A DNA stretch of 64,000 nt from Psococerastis gibbosa (Eukaryota; Arthropoda; Insecta; Psocodea; Psocidae): NCBI GenBank assembly GCA_963971405.1, contig OZ020485.1, positions 9,796,001 through 9,860,000 on the forward strand, given 5' to 3'. The position numbers and the translations under genes are program-made. This document shows positions 1 through 12,377 of the stretch, one piece after another (position 1 is the stretch's first letter; every line of letters begins with the position of its first letter). Under the pieces are notes generated by a model. The model made no database searches. It was not told the DNA's origin and was given only the letters and a program-made list of their open reading frames with translations.

Positions 1-1358
<1,358 letters not shown>

Positions 1359-1362
1359 TTAA

Positions 1363-1752
1363 GGCGCCCATTCCATTGACCGGCTAGGGCTATTTCCAAC
1401 AACGATGACGTGGTAGCAGACATTCATGACTTAGGTAGCGTTTCCACCGACCTCGCATTGCAGATTGCAAATGACATTGACGGAAATGTTTTTTTTTTTA
1501 AATAGAAATCTATTAAAATGTTTGAAATTAACATATCCCATGAAGCCATTTTTTAATTTTAGTTTGTTTGTTTGTGATTTTACTGTATGATCATTGATCA
1601 ATTTTAACTATGGCATAGAGGCATAGAGGAAAATAAGCATTTCCGTCAATTCTGCATTGCGAGGTCAGTGGAAACGCCACCTAAGTCTTGAATGTCTGCT
1701 ACCACGTCACCGTTGTTGGAAATAGCCCTAGCCGGTCAATGGAATGGGCACC
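1363..1752. mobile_element. MITE-I copy 1, TTAA-flanked with long inverted ends
   Basis: Ends are GGCGCCCATTCCATTGACCG and its inverted partner CGGTCAATGGAATGGGCACC, each bordered by TTAA (1359-1362 and 1753-1756). Inverted homology extends about 120 bp inward and includes GACGTGGTAGCAGACATTCA. The target site and structure are those of non-autonomous piggyBac-like elements. There is no coding capacity. The second copy is inside the mariner at 31332-31704. Confidence 0.8.
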
Positions 1753-1756
1753 TTAA

Positions 1757-2924
1757 TAAAAGTTGCGGTACGACTGAACTCGTACTTGCTATCCTATTTA
1801 TAAATTTGGATAGGTACTGTAATAGTAACTTGGTCAGTAATTGTCCTAAGGTTTACATTTCGAGCCTCCCTATGGATCCGCTGGATCCGTCTTTGCACAG
1901 AAATGATTGTTAAATGTGTGTAAAGTCACTAGGTAGTTTGGGTAGTTAGTCGCCATATTTTTGGGACTTAAAATGTAAATATTTACATTCCGCGGTGAGG
2001 TGCTAATTCTTGGCTATTTATTGTTATTTTTTATTATTTGGAGGGTTGAGCTGACATAGGTCTGGAGACCCTTTGAACAGCATAATTATTGGGATCACAT
2101 CCCAATCATTCAAACTATGCCCTTAGCCAATTAATTAGCTGTTGAAAAACAACAGCTGAACCTTGTTAGCGAAGACAACCATGTCCTTCAATGGCAAGTC
2201 AATCAGATCGATGTGGTCGTTGTAGGCAGCCCCAAAACAGTTCAACCGCGCCCGCCACAGGGCTGGACTTCTTGGCTAATTCATCGTGATCATTAATCAG
2301 CCGCAGTTGTCCGGGGAGCCTCCCCCACCCCTTTTCTACACTTCCTCTGTTGCCAGTCCCACTCGCCTGAGATCAATCTGATTTCAGCATCTCTTCTTCG
2401 TCGTGTTCCCTCTATTTCTCTCACACGTGCTGGTATCCATTCGCCTTACCTGTTCATTTCTATTTCCGTTTAGCTATCTTCTCCACCTACGGTTCTTCCA
2501 ATTGGTCTTCAACCCCAACCTCTCTTCTCATCCCTTCAGTCGCCCATCCTGGTGGTAAATGGACAATAGGTCATTCTAGAATCTAGAGTACTGACTATAA
2601 ACCGATTAATTTTGTCATGGTTGCATAGTTTGGAATATGCAGGGATTCTTCGTGAACGTTCGTCGAAGTCGTGTGGGTTTCTACATGGGTTTGATGAGTT
2701 TTGTCTGAACGAGTTCATAACTGTCTTGATCTGGTCAGGATTGTCTCTAGAAGTGGTTACAATGGATGTCGTTCTAATTGTATACTAAAACCCGGTCCCA
2801 CCATCCCTTAAAAAGTCTCGACACGGTAATGAATACTGAACGGTATCGCCATCTGACGTCCGGGATTTTGTTCTAGTAATGTTGGGAACGCCATTCTTTG
2901 CAAAATATCCCCAACTTCACATAG
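1757..2924. other. Unassigned intron sequence
   Basis: No coding signal or repeat shared with the rest of the window was recognised. 2200-2560 is C/T-rich. Confidence 0.5.
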
Positions 2925-3152
2925 GAAATGTTATATTTTTGGTTCCTTAGTTCTTTCATAAAAACCATTGGGGACTAAAATTACCCGTGAAATGGAATTT
3001 TTGGAAAAACTACAAAGCCGAAATGTGATAATACAGTACCCGATTATATAATGAATGAAGTAGTCTTCTACAATTTAAATTAGCAAAATGTTTTATAACT
3101 TGCTGAGGTTATGAAATAATAAATAAAAAGTGTTTAATTTTGGGGTGCCAAA
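2925..3152 (+). mobile_element. MITE-K copy 1
   Basis: It shares ttctttcataaaaaccattg, ggactaaaat, a gatgaatgaagtagtcttct block and tgaaataataaataaaaagt with copies at 9385, 21780, 26262 and 48815. In better copies the blocks TAGAAGACTAC and GTAGTCTTCTA are inverted relative to each other. Confidence 0.6.
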
Positions 3153-3629
3153 ACTTAATGACAGCTATTTCCATTAAAAATACAGCGATTCCAAATCATT
3201 TTAGAACTTTATAAGCAATTGCATGTGGGAAAATATTTGTGAATATTTTAAGAGTGAAATCTTGGCCCTTGGATGGAATGTTTATTGTCGACCATGGTTG
3301 TTTATAAATTATATGCCTGATAATGCAATACGGCTCGTATAGTAAGGCGAATATTTTATCGGTCTAAGTCGTTTCTCTAGTTCCACGAAATCATCGAGGA
3401 AGCCGTCAGTTTTACAGTACAGACCTTAATATTTTACTCATACCACGTATTATTTCTAAATCGCATAAAATAGTAATAACTCTCCTAACTTGGCACCCAT
3501 TTATACTTATGTATTTTAAATTTGTACAGGTACCGTTTCAAACCAGTTACACCTATATATTAAAAGTAATGAAATAGCATAAATAATTTTTTTTAGTGAC
3601 TTCGGTGGCAATTCAACACAATATATTTT
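3153..3629. other. Unassigned intron sequence
   Basis: AT-rich, with no recognised coding or repeat content. Confidence 0.5.
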
Positions 3630-3810
3630 TTCGTTAAATTATACGATACAAGCAAAGTATATAATAAAATCGTCAGAATATCATCAAAATCAGGTAGTTC
3701 TGTCATTGTGCTAATGCCTCAGTGACAGTGTAGAAAACTATCTCTAAGAGATGTTTTCTAAGCAATTAAGGGAAGTTAGAAGCATTTCTCGCCGCTCTCA
3801 GTTCAATCGG
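3630..3810 (+). repeat. Repeat-J copy 1
   Basis: Shares gttaaattata, aaaatcgtcagaatatcatc, agttctgtcattgtgctaat, gcctcagtgacagt and catttctcgccgctctca with 18115-18306. The family is unknown. Confidence 0.55.
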
Positions 3811-3918
3811 GAGTTTTCTAAGGTAGGCGAGACCTTGTAGTATAGGATCCAGTCCCTCACACTTGGCTGTGCGTGGCGCTGGCCTTACAAGGTCTCCCCG
3901 TTGCCTCGTGTTTTTTTG

Positions 3919-3977
3919 TTGTTCTATTACTAACTGACTAACACTCAACTAAAGCCCTCTCTTACACTCAACTAGAA
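3919..3977 (-). mobile_element. SINE-B fragment, 3' part
   Basis: The minus strand carries the SINE-B tail: a TTGAGTGTAAGAGAGGGCTT match followed by the TTAGTAATAGAACAA end. Confidence 0.6.
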
Positions 3978-4200
3978 AGCATACAGCATAGAATTAAGTT
4001 ATTTCCCGCTATGCTCATCCATTGCAAACTTACAAAAAACAATCAAAAATACAACTTAACATATAGAAGTTGAGTTACTGTATTTCACTGAGATACACCA
4101 TCTGCCTAGTATGGGTTTTTAAAGGTTTATGAGATACATTGAAGATACGTAACTGCCGAAAATTGGTAGTCAATTCACAAAATCGGCTTGATGGTAAGTC

Positions 4201-4806
4201 CCGGTCCCGGGCCTTCCTAGTTGAGTGTAAGAGAAGGCTTTATAGTTTATAGCCCTAACTCCGCCAGAGGCCGGATCATGGCAATTTTAATACCGGGGGC
4301 AATATAATACCATGTCACGTGATGGTATTAATTGAATTGTATAAAATAAATGAATATTTTTTAATTTGTTTATGTTGGTAAACGTCGCAAGAGTGCTAAT
4401 CGCGGAAAATTCAAATTGTGTGTATTTAAACAATTGAATGATCTTCGGCTATGTTTTTGGTGAGTTTCTTAATTTTTTTTTGTATATTTAATCATTCTTA
4501 TGTAGCCTATTTATAAGATATAGTATATATTTCAAAATTAAAACTTGTTCATTTTAATGTTTATTTCTAGGGCAATATGTTTACATTTCGCTACTTATAT
4601 TTATATTTGCTACGGCAACGTCGCGTCAGTTCAGTTCTTCAGTATTGTCAACATCACAGTTTAAAAAATTCTGCAATTTACCGTTCATTTATTTTAAACA
4701 ATTGAATTAACACCATCACGTGACATGTTATTATATAACTCCCGGTATTAAAATCGCCGCAGGTAGGCTTAGTAACAGAACAAAAAGTTATTATTTATTT
4801 ATTTAA
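4201..4806 (+). mobile_element. SINE-B 3' part split by a MITE-G insertion
   Basis: 4201-4267 gives CGGTCCCGGGCCTTCCTAG through ctaactccgccag, and 4764-4806 resumes with taggcttagtaacagaacaa and a TTTATTTATTTA tail. Together they follow the SINE-B order seen in uninterrupted copies (for example 41272-41480). The break holds MITE-G. Confidence 0.75.
4268..4763. mobile_element. MITE-G copy, nested in SINE-B
   Basis: About 78-bp terminal inverted repeats: ATTTTAATACCGGG..., ATGTCACGTGATGGTATTAA and TAAAATAAATGA on the left have inverted counterparts on the right. No open frame of note. The CACGTG core in the inverted repeat is kept in all G copies. Confidence 0.8.
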
Positions 4807-5241
4807 CTTTTACCGACTAATATTGTAATATTTCACCTAGGCCTCGTATTCCTTAGTCATATGGGTGAGTAATTATCCTTCCTTACTTGGTGTCTGGATT
4901 TAACCCAACCCTCAAACCAGGTATTCCCGCTGTAAAATGTCCCTTCTAGGAATCCGTTGTCTGGGCGAATCCGTGTGCGTTGATGCGAGACCTCCGGCAC
5001 TCGACCGATTCTGTATCTAATACGTCCGCCTCCTGGGGAAAGTAGTGTCTGTCTCCTCCGCAATTTCTTTTATCTTATTGCAACTTAATGGCACTCTTTA
5101 CCAAGCACCGATTTGATTAGAGACGCATTAACTGGGAGGTTCCCGTTAACGTATCAAGTTGAAGTTGCAATTTCTTCGGGCGTCGACTAGTCTGAACACT
5201 AAAAATAAAATAAATATTGACTTTTTGTTCTATTACTAAGC
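4807..5241. other. Unassigned stretch ending in a SINE-B tail
   Basis: 4807-5218 has no recognised content. 5219-5241 is the minus-strand 3' end of SINE-B (ctttttgttctattactaag). Confidence 0.5.
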
Positions 5242-5585
5242 CAACCTAGTCGAATATAATTACAAAGACTTTCACGGTCGGAGTTACATGATGAATCAGT
5301 AGAATCCGGGATGATAGGCCGTGGTCGTTCTGAAAGAGTACTTCCAAACGGCTCGTCATCATCTGCAGTCGACATCTTCTGTGGAACTGCGTAGACTCAG
5401 TTGCTGCTGAACCGCCGAGATATAATCTTAGAAGTCTACGCAGTTCCACTGAAGATGCCGACCGTAGATGCTGACGAAACGTTTGGAAGTACACTTGCAG
5501 AACGACCGCGGCCTATCATCCCGGATTCTACTGATTCATCAACCTAGTGGAGTTGGGGCTATAAAGCCCTCACTTACACTCGACT
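5219..5585 (-). mobile_element. SINE-B fragment split by a foldback insertion
   Basis: 5219-5250 and 5540-5585 are consecutive SINE-B segments (tail, then the tccgctaggtt / gggctttatagccc region, minus strand). The 9-bp caacctagt at 5242-5250 is repeated at 5540-5548 as the target duplication of the inserted foldback. Confidence 0.75.
5251..5539. mobile_element. Foldback insertion made of Penelope-like tails
   Basis: 289 bp flanked by the 9-bp duplication caacctagt. Arms 5290-5395 and 5432-5540 are inverted copies (left GATGAATCAGTAGAATCCGG, right ending CCGGATTCTACTGATTCATC). The right arm has CTGAAGATGCCGACC...GCTGACGAAACG. This resembles the conserved tail of Penelope-like elements, known to carry hammerhead-ribozyme motifs: CTGAAGA and GAAA boxes are present about 20 nt apart. 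Family assignment is from recalled motifs, so moderate. No protein is encoded. Single-arm relatives lie at 18720-18812 and 35163-35245. Confidence 0.6.
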
Positions 5586-5904
5586 ATGAAGTAAACATTG
5601 GGCGTCAGATTAAAACCCTCTGATGAGTTCAACCAAATTCAGATTCAGTCTCATGCCAACCAAAATGTCATTAATATCGTAATATTGCTTGGCTTTGAAC
5701 AATTACTGAAAATAAACCAAACTTCAAACCACTCCATATAAAATTTTGCCACTGCCATATAAATAAATAATTGTTTAGAGCTAAACCTTTTTATTTGTAT
5801 TCATGTTAAACCGGCTCTCAAAAACACCTGCATGAGCGTATACTGTATACTATATGTACCTGCTTACTAAAACTATCTACTTACTATAACTAACATGACC
5901 AAAA
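5586..5904. other. Unassigned intron sequence
   Basis: No recognised gene or family repeat. Confidence 0.5.
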
Positions 5905-6085
5905 CTAGAGGATTTAAAAAAAAAAACTAGTCTTTGTGGGATTCGAACCCACGATCTACGCCTAACCAGGGCGTAGCGTCGTCTCAACCGCTGGACCACA
6001 AACAAGCCCGACAAGTATAGTGTCTGTTAAATCCTCTACTTACATGCCCTTTGACAAGATTCGTATTGCTAGACAGGTTACATAA
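5905..6085 (-). mobile_element. SINE-A copy 1 (tRNA-derived)
   Basis: The minus strand shows an A box (TGGTCCAGCGGTT) and a perfect B box (GGTTCGAATCC) about 45 nt apart, with a tRNA-like anticodon arm ACGCC/GGCGT. It is followed by an oligo-T/A region. It shares the gcaatacgaatcttgtca flank with the copy at 32405. The repeated occurrence and lack of an acceptor stem make it a SINE rather than a tRNA gene. Confidence 0.75.
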
Positions 6086-6231
6086 CTTGCCTAATTAGCC
6101 ATTATCTGCGACTAATAGTTGATTCATACGTCGCTGATCGCAGGGTCCTCAGCGACTCGTACTAGAAGCTTACTGCTGACTGTGAAACCTGCTGTTAAAA
6201 GGATCCCCCATTCCCCACTGATTTTTTTATA

Positions 6232-6412
6232 TATTTTAAATTGAAAAAAGATTATTTGCATACAAAGAATTTAATGAATGTATCCGAATAACCTCTTCAG
6301 CCGCCTCTGTAGGTAATACCTGTGTTGAATTACGACAAGTCACCGATCGCGTGATGTGTAGAGGCTCGCACAAGTACGAACAAGCTACCACTATGGCATC
6401 GAATGCCGTAAT
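6232..6412 (-). mobile_element. Repeat-F copy 1 (SINE-like)
   Basis: The minus strand carries tacttgtgcgagcctctaca, gacttgtcgtaattcaacac and the end cattcattaaattctttgta with an A-rich tail. Shared with eight other places in the window. Confidence 0.7.
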
Positions 6413-6755
6413 TAATTAGGTGATTGGAATTTAGCAATCAAGGGAACCGCACCCCATATCGATCGGGGGACGTCTTCGGTTGTCGAGCAGGATGAGGAGG
6501 ATGAACACAGACGGCTAGACCCGGCACGCCCGTCTCTAGAACGGGTGCTGCGGGGTGAACGCGTCTAGACGGGACCGCATCGATCCACCCTCTCCCGAGG
6601 ACAATTGTATTGGCGGAAGAACGATGTGAACCCCCAATAATACCATCTCCGATTGCGATCAGCTTCTTCAATTTTCGCCACACCCTTTATGGAATTGCTT
6701 TTAGAGACTGACTTTAGCTGGTTGGGTAGAAATGCCCGGGACACAAGCAGACGAA
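6413..6755. other. Unassigned GC-richer stretch
   Basis: 6440-6640 is richer in G+C than its surroundings, with short open frames that match nothing I know. Confidence 0.45.
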
Positions 6756-6861
6756 GCATGAACACAAAAAGTAAGTTACCCGCTTAACCCTCTGTGGTTA
6801 AATTAATCTGAGTGATAATTACTAATAACACCAGGGATAACTTATCTTTTTGTGTTCGTGC
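6756..6861. repeat. 106-bp hairpin, possible small MITE
   Basis: Left arm gcatgaacacaaaaagtaag (6756 on) pairs with the inverted cttatctttttgtgttcgtg at the right end, about 27 bp per arm with few mismatches and about 50 bp of loop. Confidence 0.6.
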
Positions 6862-6964
6862 TACACCTACAGCTACTTCTAGCACAAGTAAAAGTGGTTA
6901 GTTAACTTAAAAAACAATTCTAAACCAGTGTAAAATTGCAGTCACGTTTAATTATTTGCCATGC

Positions 6965-7172
6965 GATATGTAGAGTAGTGGTACGGACTCCGACTTTCAC
7001 CTGAAAGGTTGTTGGTTTGAGTCCCACACTTGCTACATTTTCTGGCCATGCTCGGGGGGCATGTAAAGCAGGCGGTCCCGGGCCTTCCTAGTTGAGTGTA
7101 AGACAGAGCTTTATAGCCCTAACTCCGCTAGATTGGCTTAGTAATGGAACAAAAAGTCTTTATTTATTTACT
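6965..7172 (+). mobile_element. SINE-B copy (near full length)
   Basis: The tRNA-like head is gtagagtagtggtacggact with B-box-like GGTTTGAGTCCC. It is followed by the family body ccatgct...catgtaaagcaggcggtcc, CTTCCTAGTTGAGTGTAAG and the end aacaaaaagtctttatttat. Ten copies or pieces were seen in both orientations. Confidence 0.8.
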
Positions 7173-7571
7173 TATAGAAGATGTCTACTTCTGTAGCTAG
7201 TTTCACCTAAGCCCAGTCCTTTCTCGGTTGCTTTAAGAGACAATGGGAAGAAATTTCTCATAAAATATCGAACAAAGCAGTAGAAGAAGTAAAAGAGATG
7301 ATCCTCGACATTTTGATACATAATATATTGCCGGTGACTGTTTGGGAAGAAGAAAAAATGCAAGGCTAGGTTAGATCAATACCTTCAAGAAATGTGACTA
7401 ACAGGGTTAGTGTGGGCTACATACTAAGTATTAAAATGTAGAGGAGCATTTCTTCAAATTTATGGCATCTCTGTTATGGTTTCATTAATATCAATATTTC
7501 ATGAAACATTCGAATGAAGACGTGTTTGGGGGGGGGGGGGTGACTGATTTGCTCTTATTTCAAATATTGTA
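7173..7571. other. Unassigned stretch with a G homopolymer
   Basis: Holds a run of about 12 G at 7529-7541; otherwise no recognised content. Confidence 0.5.
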
Positions 7572-7750
7572 GTATGACTTTTTGTTCTACTGTATTACTA
7601 AGCGCAACCTGACTCAACTAGGAAGGCCCGGGACCGCCTGATTTACATGCCCTCCGAAGCATGGCGACAAATGTAGCTAGTGTGGGACTCGAACCAACAA
7701 CCTTTCGGGTGAAAGTCAGCGTCCGTACCACTACTCTATACATGCCTGTG
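7572..7750 (-). mobile_element. SINE-B copy
   Basis: Reverse copy: ctttttgttctactgtatta tail at the left, GGGACTCGAACCAACAACCT (B box, reverse) and cgtaccactactctatacat head at the right. Confidence 0.8.
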
Positions 7751-7920
7751 CATGTGTAATCTATGGAGATGAACGTAATGTGCAAATGAGCCTCTCCTGC
7801 CTCATGGCGCTTTAGCCCTTTCCATAGTAACTTATGTAGTGATGGCCACCCAAACCCAATCTTTCCTTAAAATGTAAGCAAATGGTATAAAGTATGTAAA
7901 GACCGTATTGCCTGAGCCCC

Positions 7921-8098
7921 TAGAGTTCTGTGTAGGAGAGATGAGACATTTCAGCGCGTCAAAGATATTTTTTTTAATCCTGGGGCCACCAACTGGCTGA
8001 CATCAATTTTTATATGGTTGGTGTGGCAAGAAGCCCCAGAATTTAAAATAAATTTTTGGCGGGAAACGAATGTCCTATCTCCCCTGCATAGAACTCTA
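7921..8098. mobile_element. MITE-N copy 1
   Basis: Ends TAGAGTTCTGTGTAGGAGAG and the inverted CTCCCCTGCATAGAACTCTA, with an internal atcctggggccacc block shared with 12746-13087 and 59236-59470. 178 bp, no coding capacity. Confidence 0.75.
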
Positions 8099-8295
8099 GT
8101 TCTCCCCCTGCCTCTTGGCACTTGAGCCGTCTCCATAGTGACAGCCGGCTTTTCTATGCATGAGTAATTGCGACGCCAACACCAAGGCCGCTCACTCCCG
8201 TGACCATTGTCTGGAACCTGGCCATTTCGCAGTCTGCCCCGCCGCTAACCGCGTCTTTCTTCATCTCTTTCTCCTTTTTTTTTACTTTCTCGCGA

Positions 8296-8425
8296 ATCTA
8301 GATGAGATGTGTACTATGTACTGTTAGATGTAAGAGAGGGCCATAATTATGTCCTAATCTCGCTGTATCTTCCCTGTACATTATTATTTTTTCAATAAAG
8401 GCTGTATTATTATTATTGTCATTGG
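8296..8425 (+). mobile_element. SINE-E 3' part
   Basis: gttagatgtaagagagggcc, cctaatctcgctgtatct, AATAAAGG and a TATTATTATTATTG tail; shared with 34326-34428. This is a SINE-like or LINE-like 3' end. Confidence 0.6.
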
Positions 8426-8435
8426 CTATTCTCCA

Positions 8436-8681
8436 TGATTTTCTTTTCTTTATTACTTTCCTATTTATACGTCAGTATAAGGAATGCTTTGTGATGATCG
8501 GAATTTTCGATTTCGAGATGTTAACAGACTTACGTTTTATGGGGCCAGGAACAAAAATGGTGGTTTTTACGAAATATCTGTCTGTCGGTCTGTCTGTAAC
8601 TAGATTTGGGGCCAAATTACTCGATAGAATTTGATGAAATTCGGGATGTAGGTTAAAAAAATATATATTCTAGCGTATTTT
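8436..8681 (+). mobile_element. MITE-C-like 5' fragment
   Basis: ctttcctatttatacgtcag, gatttcgagatg, cgaaatatctgtctgtcggt and ttgatgaaattcgggatgta match the first 250 bp of MITE-C at higher divergence. It ends where repeat-D begins. Confidence 0.6.
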
Positions 8682-9212
8682 AGGGAGATTCATCTACCTG
8701 TTGAGATGGCGACCAATGTTCGACTTCCGGAAAATTTCTTCTCAACTTTTCATTAACTTCCGTAAATATTATCCGTTTTTGTTGAAACTTGGCACAAAAA
8801 TTGATCATACAAATGTCTTGATCGAGTTCGTTAACCAGCTAGATCCACTATTTAGTTACAAAATGGCGGCCGATTGAAACGTTATATAGTTCATATCTCA
8901 GTTAATATTGGTCGCAGAGGAATGAATTAAAATTTGACTGAAAGCCCGTATTATTATCTATGATAATCGTAATCAACACTTTCGACGATAAATCAACCAT
9001 TTTAAGCTGGCATTCAGTCAAAGTGAAAATAATTTGATAAGTAAAAGTTCATAGTCGGCATTGTGGTTTGAAATTTGGAACACAAGAGTTTTTTGTGTGT
9101 TGATGTTGTGGTCGGGAAAATAATGAAATATATTTTATTACATACATAGGCTAGCGTAGGTAGCGTAGAGGAAAAGCAGGGCCTTCGAAATCTCCCTACA
9201 CTTGATCCGAAA
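8682..9212 (+). mobile_element. Repeat-D copy 1
   Basis: AGGGAGATTC at the left and GAAATCTCCCT at 9187-9197. The body includes gttgaaacttggcacaaaaa, aaaatggcggccgattgaaa and ggtcgcagaggaatgaatta. Relatives lie at 54322-54955 (+) and 56024-56520 (-). No coding frame. Confidence 0.65.
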
Positions 9213-9384
9213 GTTTTTTTTTTAATTTTTATTCAACGTATATATGTATACCCCAAAAAACAACTGATTTTTTTTGCTCAAACACAATTTCTTTAAAGAG
9301 GGAAATTAGCAATTAGCGAATTACCCATTGTTTTTATTGGCTTTTTCTTTTTATTTAATTAGCAAAGCAAGCTACTATTGATCT

Positions 9385-9655
9385 GGGTCATGTAGGTTAT
9401 AGAATACTACTTCATGCATCATAATAATAGGAAGTATTTAATTTTTGGTGCCTTACTTCTTTCATAATAACCACTGGGGACTAAAATGTCACGGGAAATA
9501 GAATTTTTGAAAAACCTACAAAAACCGAAAAGTAAAAATACCCAATTACATGATGCATGAAGTCTTCTACTAATTAGGCGAGCCAAATTTTTAATGACTT
9601 GCTGACTTAATGAAAAAATTTAAATATTTAATTTTGAGGTGCCCATTTTTTCCTC
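9385..9655 (+). mobile_element. MITE-K copy 2
   Basis: Both inverted blocks are visible: agaatactacttcatgcatc at the left and gatgcatgaagtcttctact at the right. The body has tttcataataaccactgggg. A run of about 22 A follows at 9657-9679. Confidence 0.65.
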
Positions 9656-9679
9656 TTAAAAAAAAAAAAAAAAAAAAAA

Positions 9680-10088
9680 CTTTATCTAGGCTGGGCTGGC
9701 TAAATTGCATTCGAATTATTTTTCATTAAACTTATAAGCTTTTAGATTGGCCCTCGATGTCTTCAAATCAGGTATTCTCGGGGCAGAATGTTGTATTTGG
9801 CCCGATTTGGTCGGAAGCATGTGGAAGGAATGTGAGACATGTTCAGGTACGGTCATTGAGGCTCAGGCTCGGTGGCCGGTGAGCTCACCGTCTCACAATG
9901 CACTCTGCAAATGTATCGCGCTGACGCACTGCAAACCATTTTGCAATTATTGTGATTCACGGTGTGCAGGGAACACAAATTCCAGATAGTCATCTTAAGG
10001 GAATGGCTGAAGATGAAAATCACCCGATGAACAGTGACCACGGTTTTCGGACCTAGATCGGTTGTATGTCCGATTCCAATTGTAAAGC
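9680..10088. other. Unassigned intron sequence
   Basis: Overlapping short open frames on both strands, with no recognisable domain. Confidence 0.45.
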
Positions 10089-10256
10089 GGCCCCTACACG
10101 GTCAGTAATAATGTCATTACCCTATCATGATGACAGTAATAATGATCGTGTAAGGTGGACAAAGTTGGATTGACGAAAAATAATGACAGGGCGGGATGTT
10201 CTGTTCACAGCTGCATCATTACCGATAATGTCGTTATTATTGAACGTGTAGGAGCC
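10089..10256. mobile_element. MITE-Q, small palindromic element
   Basis: GGCCCCTACACGGTCAGTAA at the left and the inverted TTATTGAACGTGTAGGAGCC at the right, then internal repeats of ATAATGTCATTA type. 168 bp, single copy in the window. Confidence 0.6.
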
Positions 10257-10477
10257 ACTTAAGGAGTTATGAGACGTGGAATATTATGGCCTTATGTGCA
10301 CCCCCCCACCCCCCCTGCAACTACGGTTTTGTACGAAGAACGAAGATTGAATTTCACAGGAAATATTGTAGAACTATTAAAAGCTTCTCTTAGAATAAAT
10401 ATTCCTCTGCATTTGAATAGAGATCTACAATAACATGATCTAAAATATGTGGCCGTAACCAAAATTTAGGGATATAG

Positions 10478-10600
10478 AAAAAACTGGACTTGGCGGGATT
10501 CGAACCCATGATCTACGCCTAACCGTTTTAACCGCTGGCCCACAAGCCCCGACAAGTGCATTCGTTCTAAATCCTCTACGTATGTGCCGATACCGATTGG
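10478..10600 (-). mobile_element. SINE-A copy 2 (deleted anticodon arm)
   Basis: The minus strand shows GGGTTCGAATCCCGCCAAG and the TGGGCCAGCGGTTAAAACGG head. The anticodon arm is shortened relative to the copies at 5905 and 32405. Confidence 0.65.
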
Positions 10601-10987
10601 CTACAGCTTCCGGACGTCCTCACCAACAGGATTTTCGCAAGAATCGATTTTGATAGTAATCGATGTTAGAACAACGCACATAGTAAACAGTATATCAAAA
10701 TACTCAAGAACATTTCTTCTGGTGATATTTTTGACAGTTCTTACGATTTCATTTTCATGAGCGATTGATTTTTACACTTGTAAGGTTTTTTCGTCTCGGA
10801 TTGTCCCTTAGGAGAAAGTAGGTGGTAGATATTAGCTGGATCAAACCAATAAAGTAGGGAAGTGAACGTATATTGAAACAAAAATAGAAATTAATAGGCT
10901 ATTTAACAATTTATGGAAAACTATTTTAATGCATTTGTTTTGTAGATTTATTATATACCCTTTAAATTTTTTTTTTTTCAACTGAGT
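10601..10987. other. Unassigned intron sequence
   Basis: No recognised content except T-rich 10968-10979. Confidence 0.5.
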
Positions 10988-11387
10988 AGCAGCCCTATTA
11001 TGGTGATTTGGGATTAACGTAACACTGGGGCTTATGTATATAGTAGTACCGGGATTAAATTTTTAATACCGCATTAGTAAGGTGTCACGTGACGGTGTTA
11101 AAATATGCGCTGCTAACTCAAATTAATAAATTATTGGTAAACAAGAAAATCGTTGCATTGTTTAAATAATTGAAGGAAATACTAACAAACATTAAAATGT
11201 ACAGGTAGAATTTTGAAATATAATACGAATTTTAATTAATGTGTCGACATCTGAGGGGGAAAAATTGAAAACTTACCAAAAATATAGCCGAGGATTATTT
11301 TATCACTTTGAATTTCCCGCGCATTTTGCACTCATTCGTTTAAAACCGGTGTTACGTTAATCCCGAATCGCCGTAATGGGTCTGCTG
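10988..11387. mobile_element. MITE-G subfamily copy, both ends present
   Basis: GCAGCCCTATTATGGTGATT...GGGATTAACGTAACAC at the left is inverted at the right (GTGTTACGTTAATCCCGAAT). About 38-bp inverted ends, GGTGTCACGTGACGGTGTTA in the left shoulder, 400 bp in all. Related to 39857 and 53493. Confidence 0.75.
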
Positions 11388-12377
11388 GTACCAGTCCCAT
11401 TCTTCTGAGATGATTCCCAATCCTCCTTCCACTTCTTCGAGGTCTCTCTATGAGGTTCTGTAGGGACAGTTTTGGTCACTAGGTTCGCTGACGACAAACC
11501 GAAATCCATATTATTCAAAATGGCCGCCTTTTCCATGTGAAAGCTAAGCTCTTAGCAGCTAATTAATTCTTTTAATATTTTTTATAATATTTTTACTATG
11601 CCTCGACTTTATTTCGCTGCATATAATTTAATATATACATTCTCCATGATTTATAGAAAAATGTCCCTTTAAAATAATACATAAATAAAATAATTTTAAA
11701 ATATAGTATTGAGGCTTAAGGAAAAATCAACGCTTTGATATCAGTGCAACTGGTGCTGCCATCTACAAAATGACGTCACAAATGAACCTCATTTCTTCCT
11801 CCAGCCATTTCCTCACGCATCTGTTGCTACTCACTCGTTTTATGTCCGAACCATTGCAGTCTCCTCGCTCTGGTCTCCTACAATGAGTTTCTACATCGTT
11901 CTTCTACTCATGACCTCATGTAATGTAGGCGGTTGGTTAAGAATAGAAATGGTACAAGAGAGTCATTGTTTTGTTTTTTGTATTTCTTTGTATCGTATTA
12001 TTTACGGTATTTGTGATTTTGATAAACTGTATGTTCTTCGTATTTAAAATCTTGTATTGTAGTATACTATTGTGCTACCCATGAGATGCAGGTAGGAGTT
12101 AGGCTCAGTCATAAGTAAACCATTAAAATAATCAAGCAAGAAAGAAGCATTTCACTTTTACGACAATGTCTGCATACTTTCTTTCATTAATTTCATTGAT
12201 GCTTCAGATGCACGCACGGAGTAGTTGGGTAAGATTAACAAAACGCTCATGTTTACTGTACATGGCTGACGCACTTAAATCTTGTTTACTTTTACTGCGA
12301 ACTAGCTATTTGCTACGCTAATTTTTTTGATAAATTACGTAGTAAACTGATAACTCGTAAAAATGGTCAAGCTTCGA
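11388..12377. other. Unassigned intron sequence
   Basis: About 1 kb with no recognised gene or window repeat. Confidence 0.5.

Noticed and set aside
5945-6005. Functional tRNA gene on the minus strand
   Set aside because: A and B boxes are present, but there is no paired acceptor stem, and the same unit recurs at 10478 and 32405 with A-rich flanks. It is a SINE.
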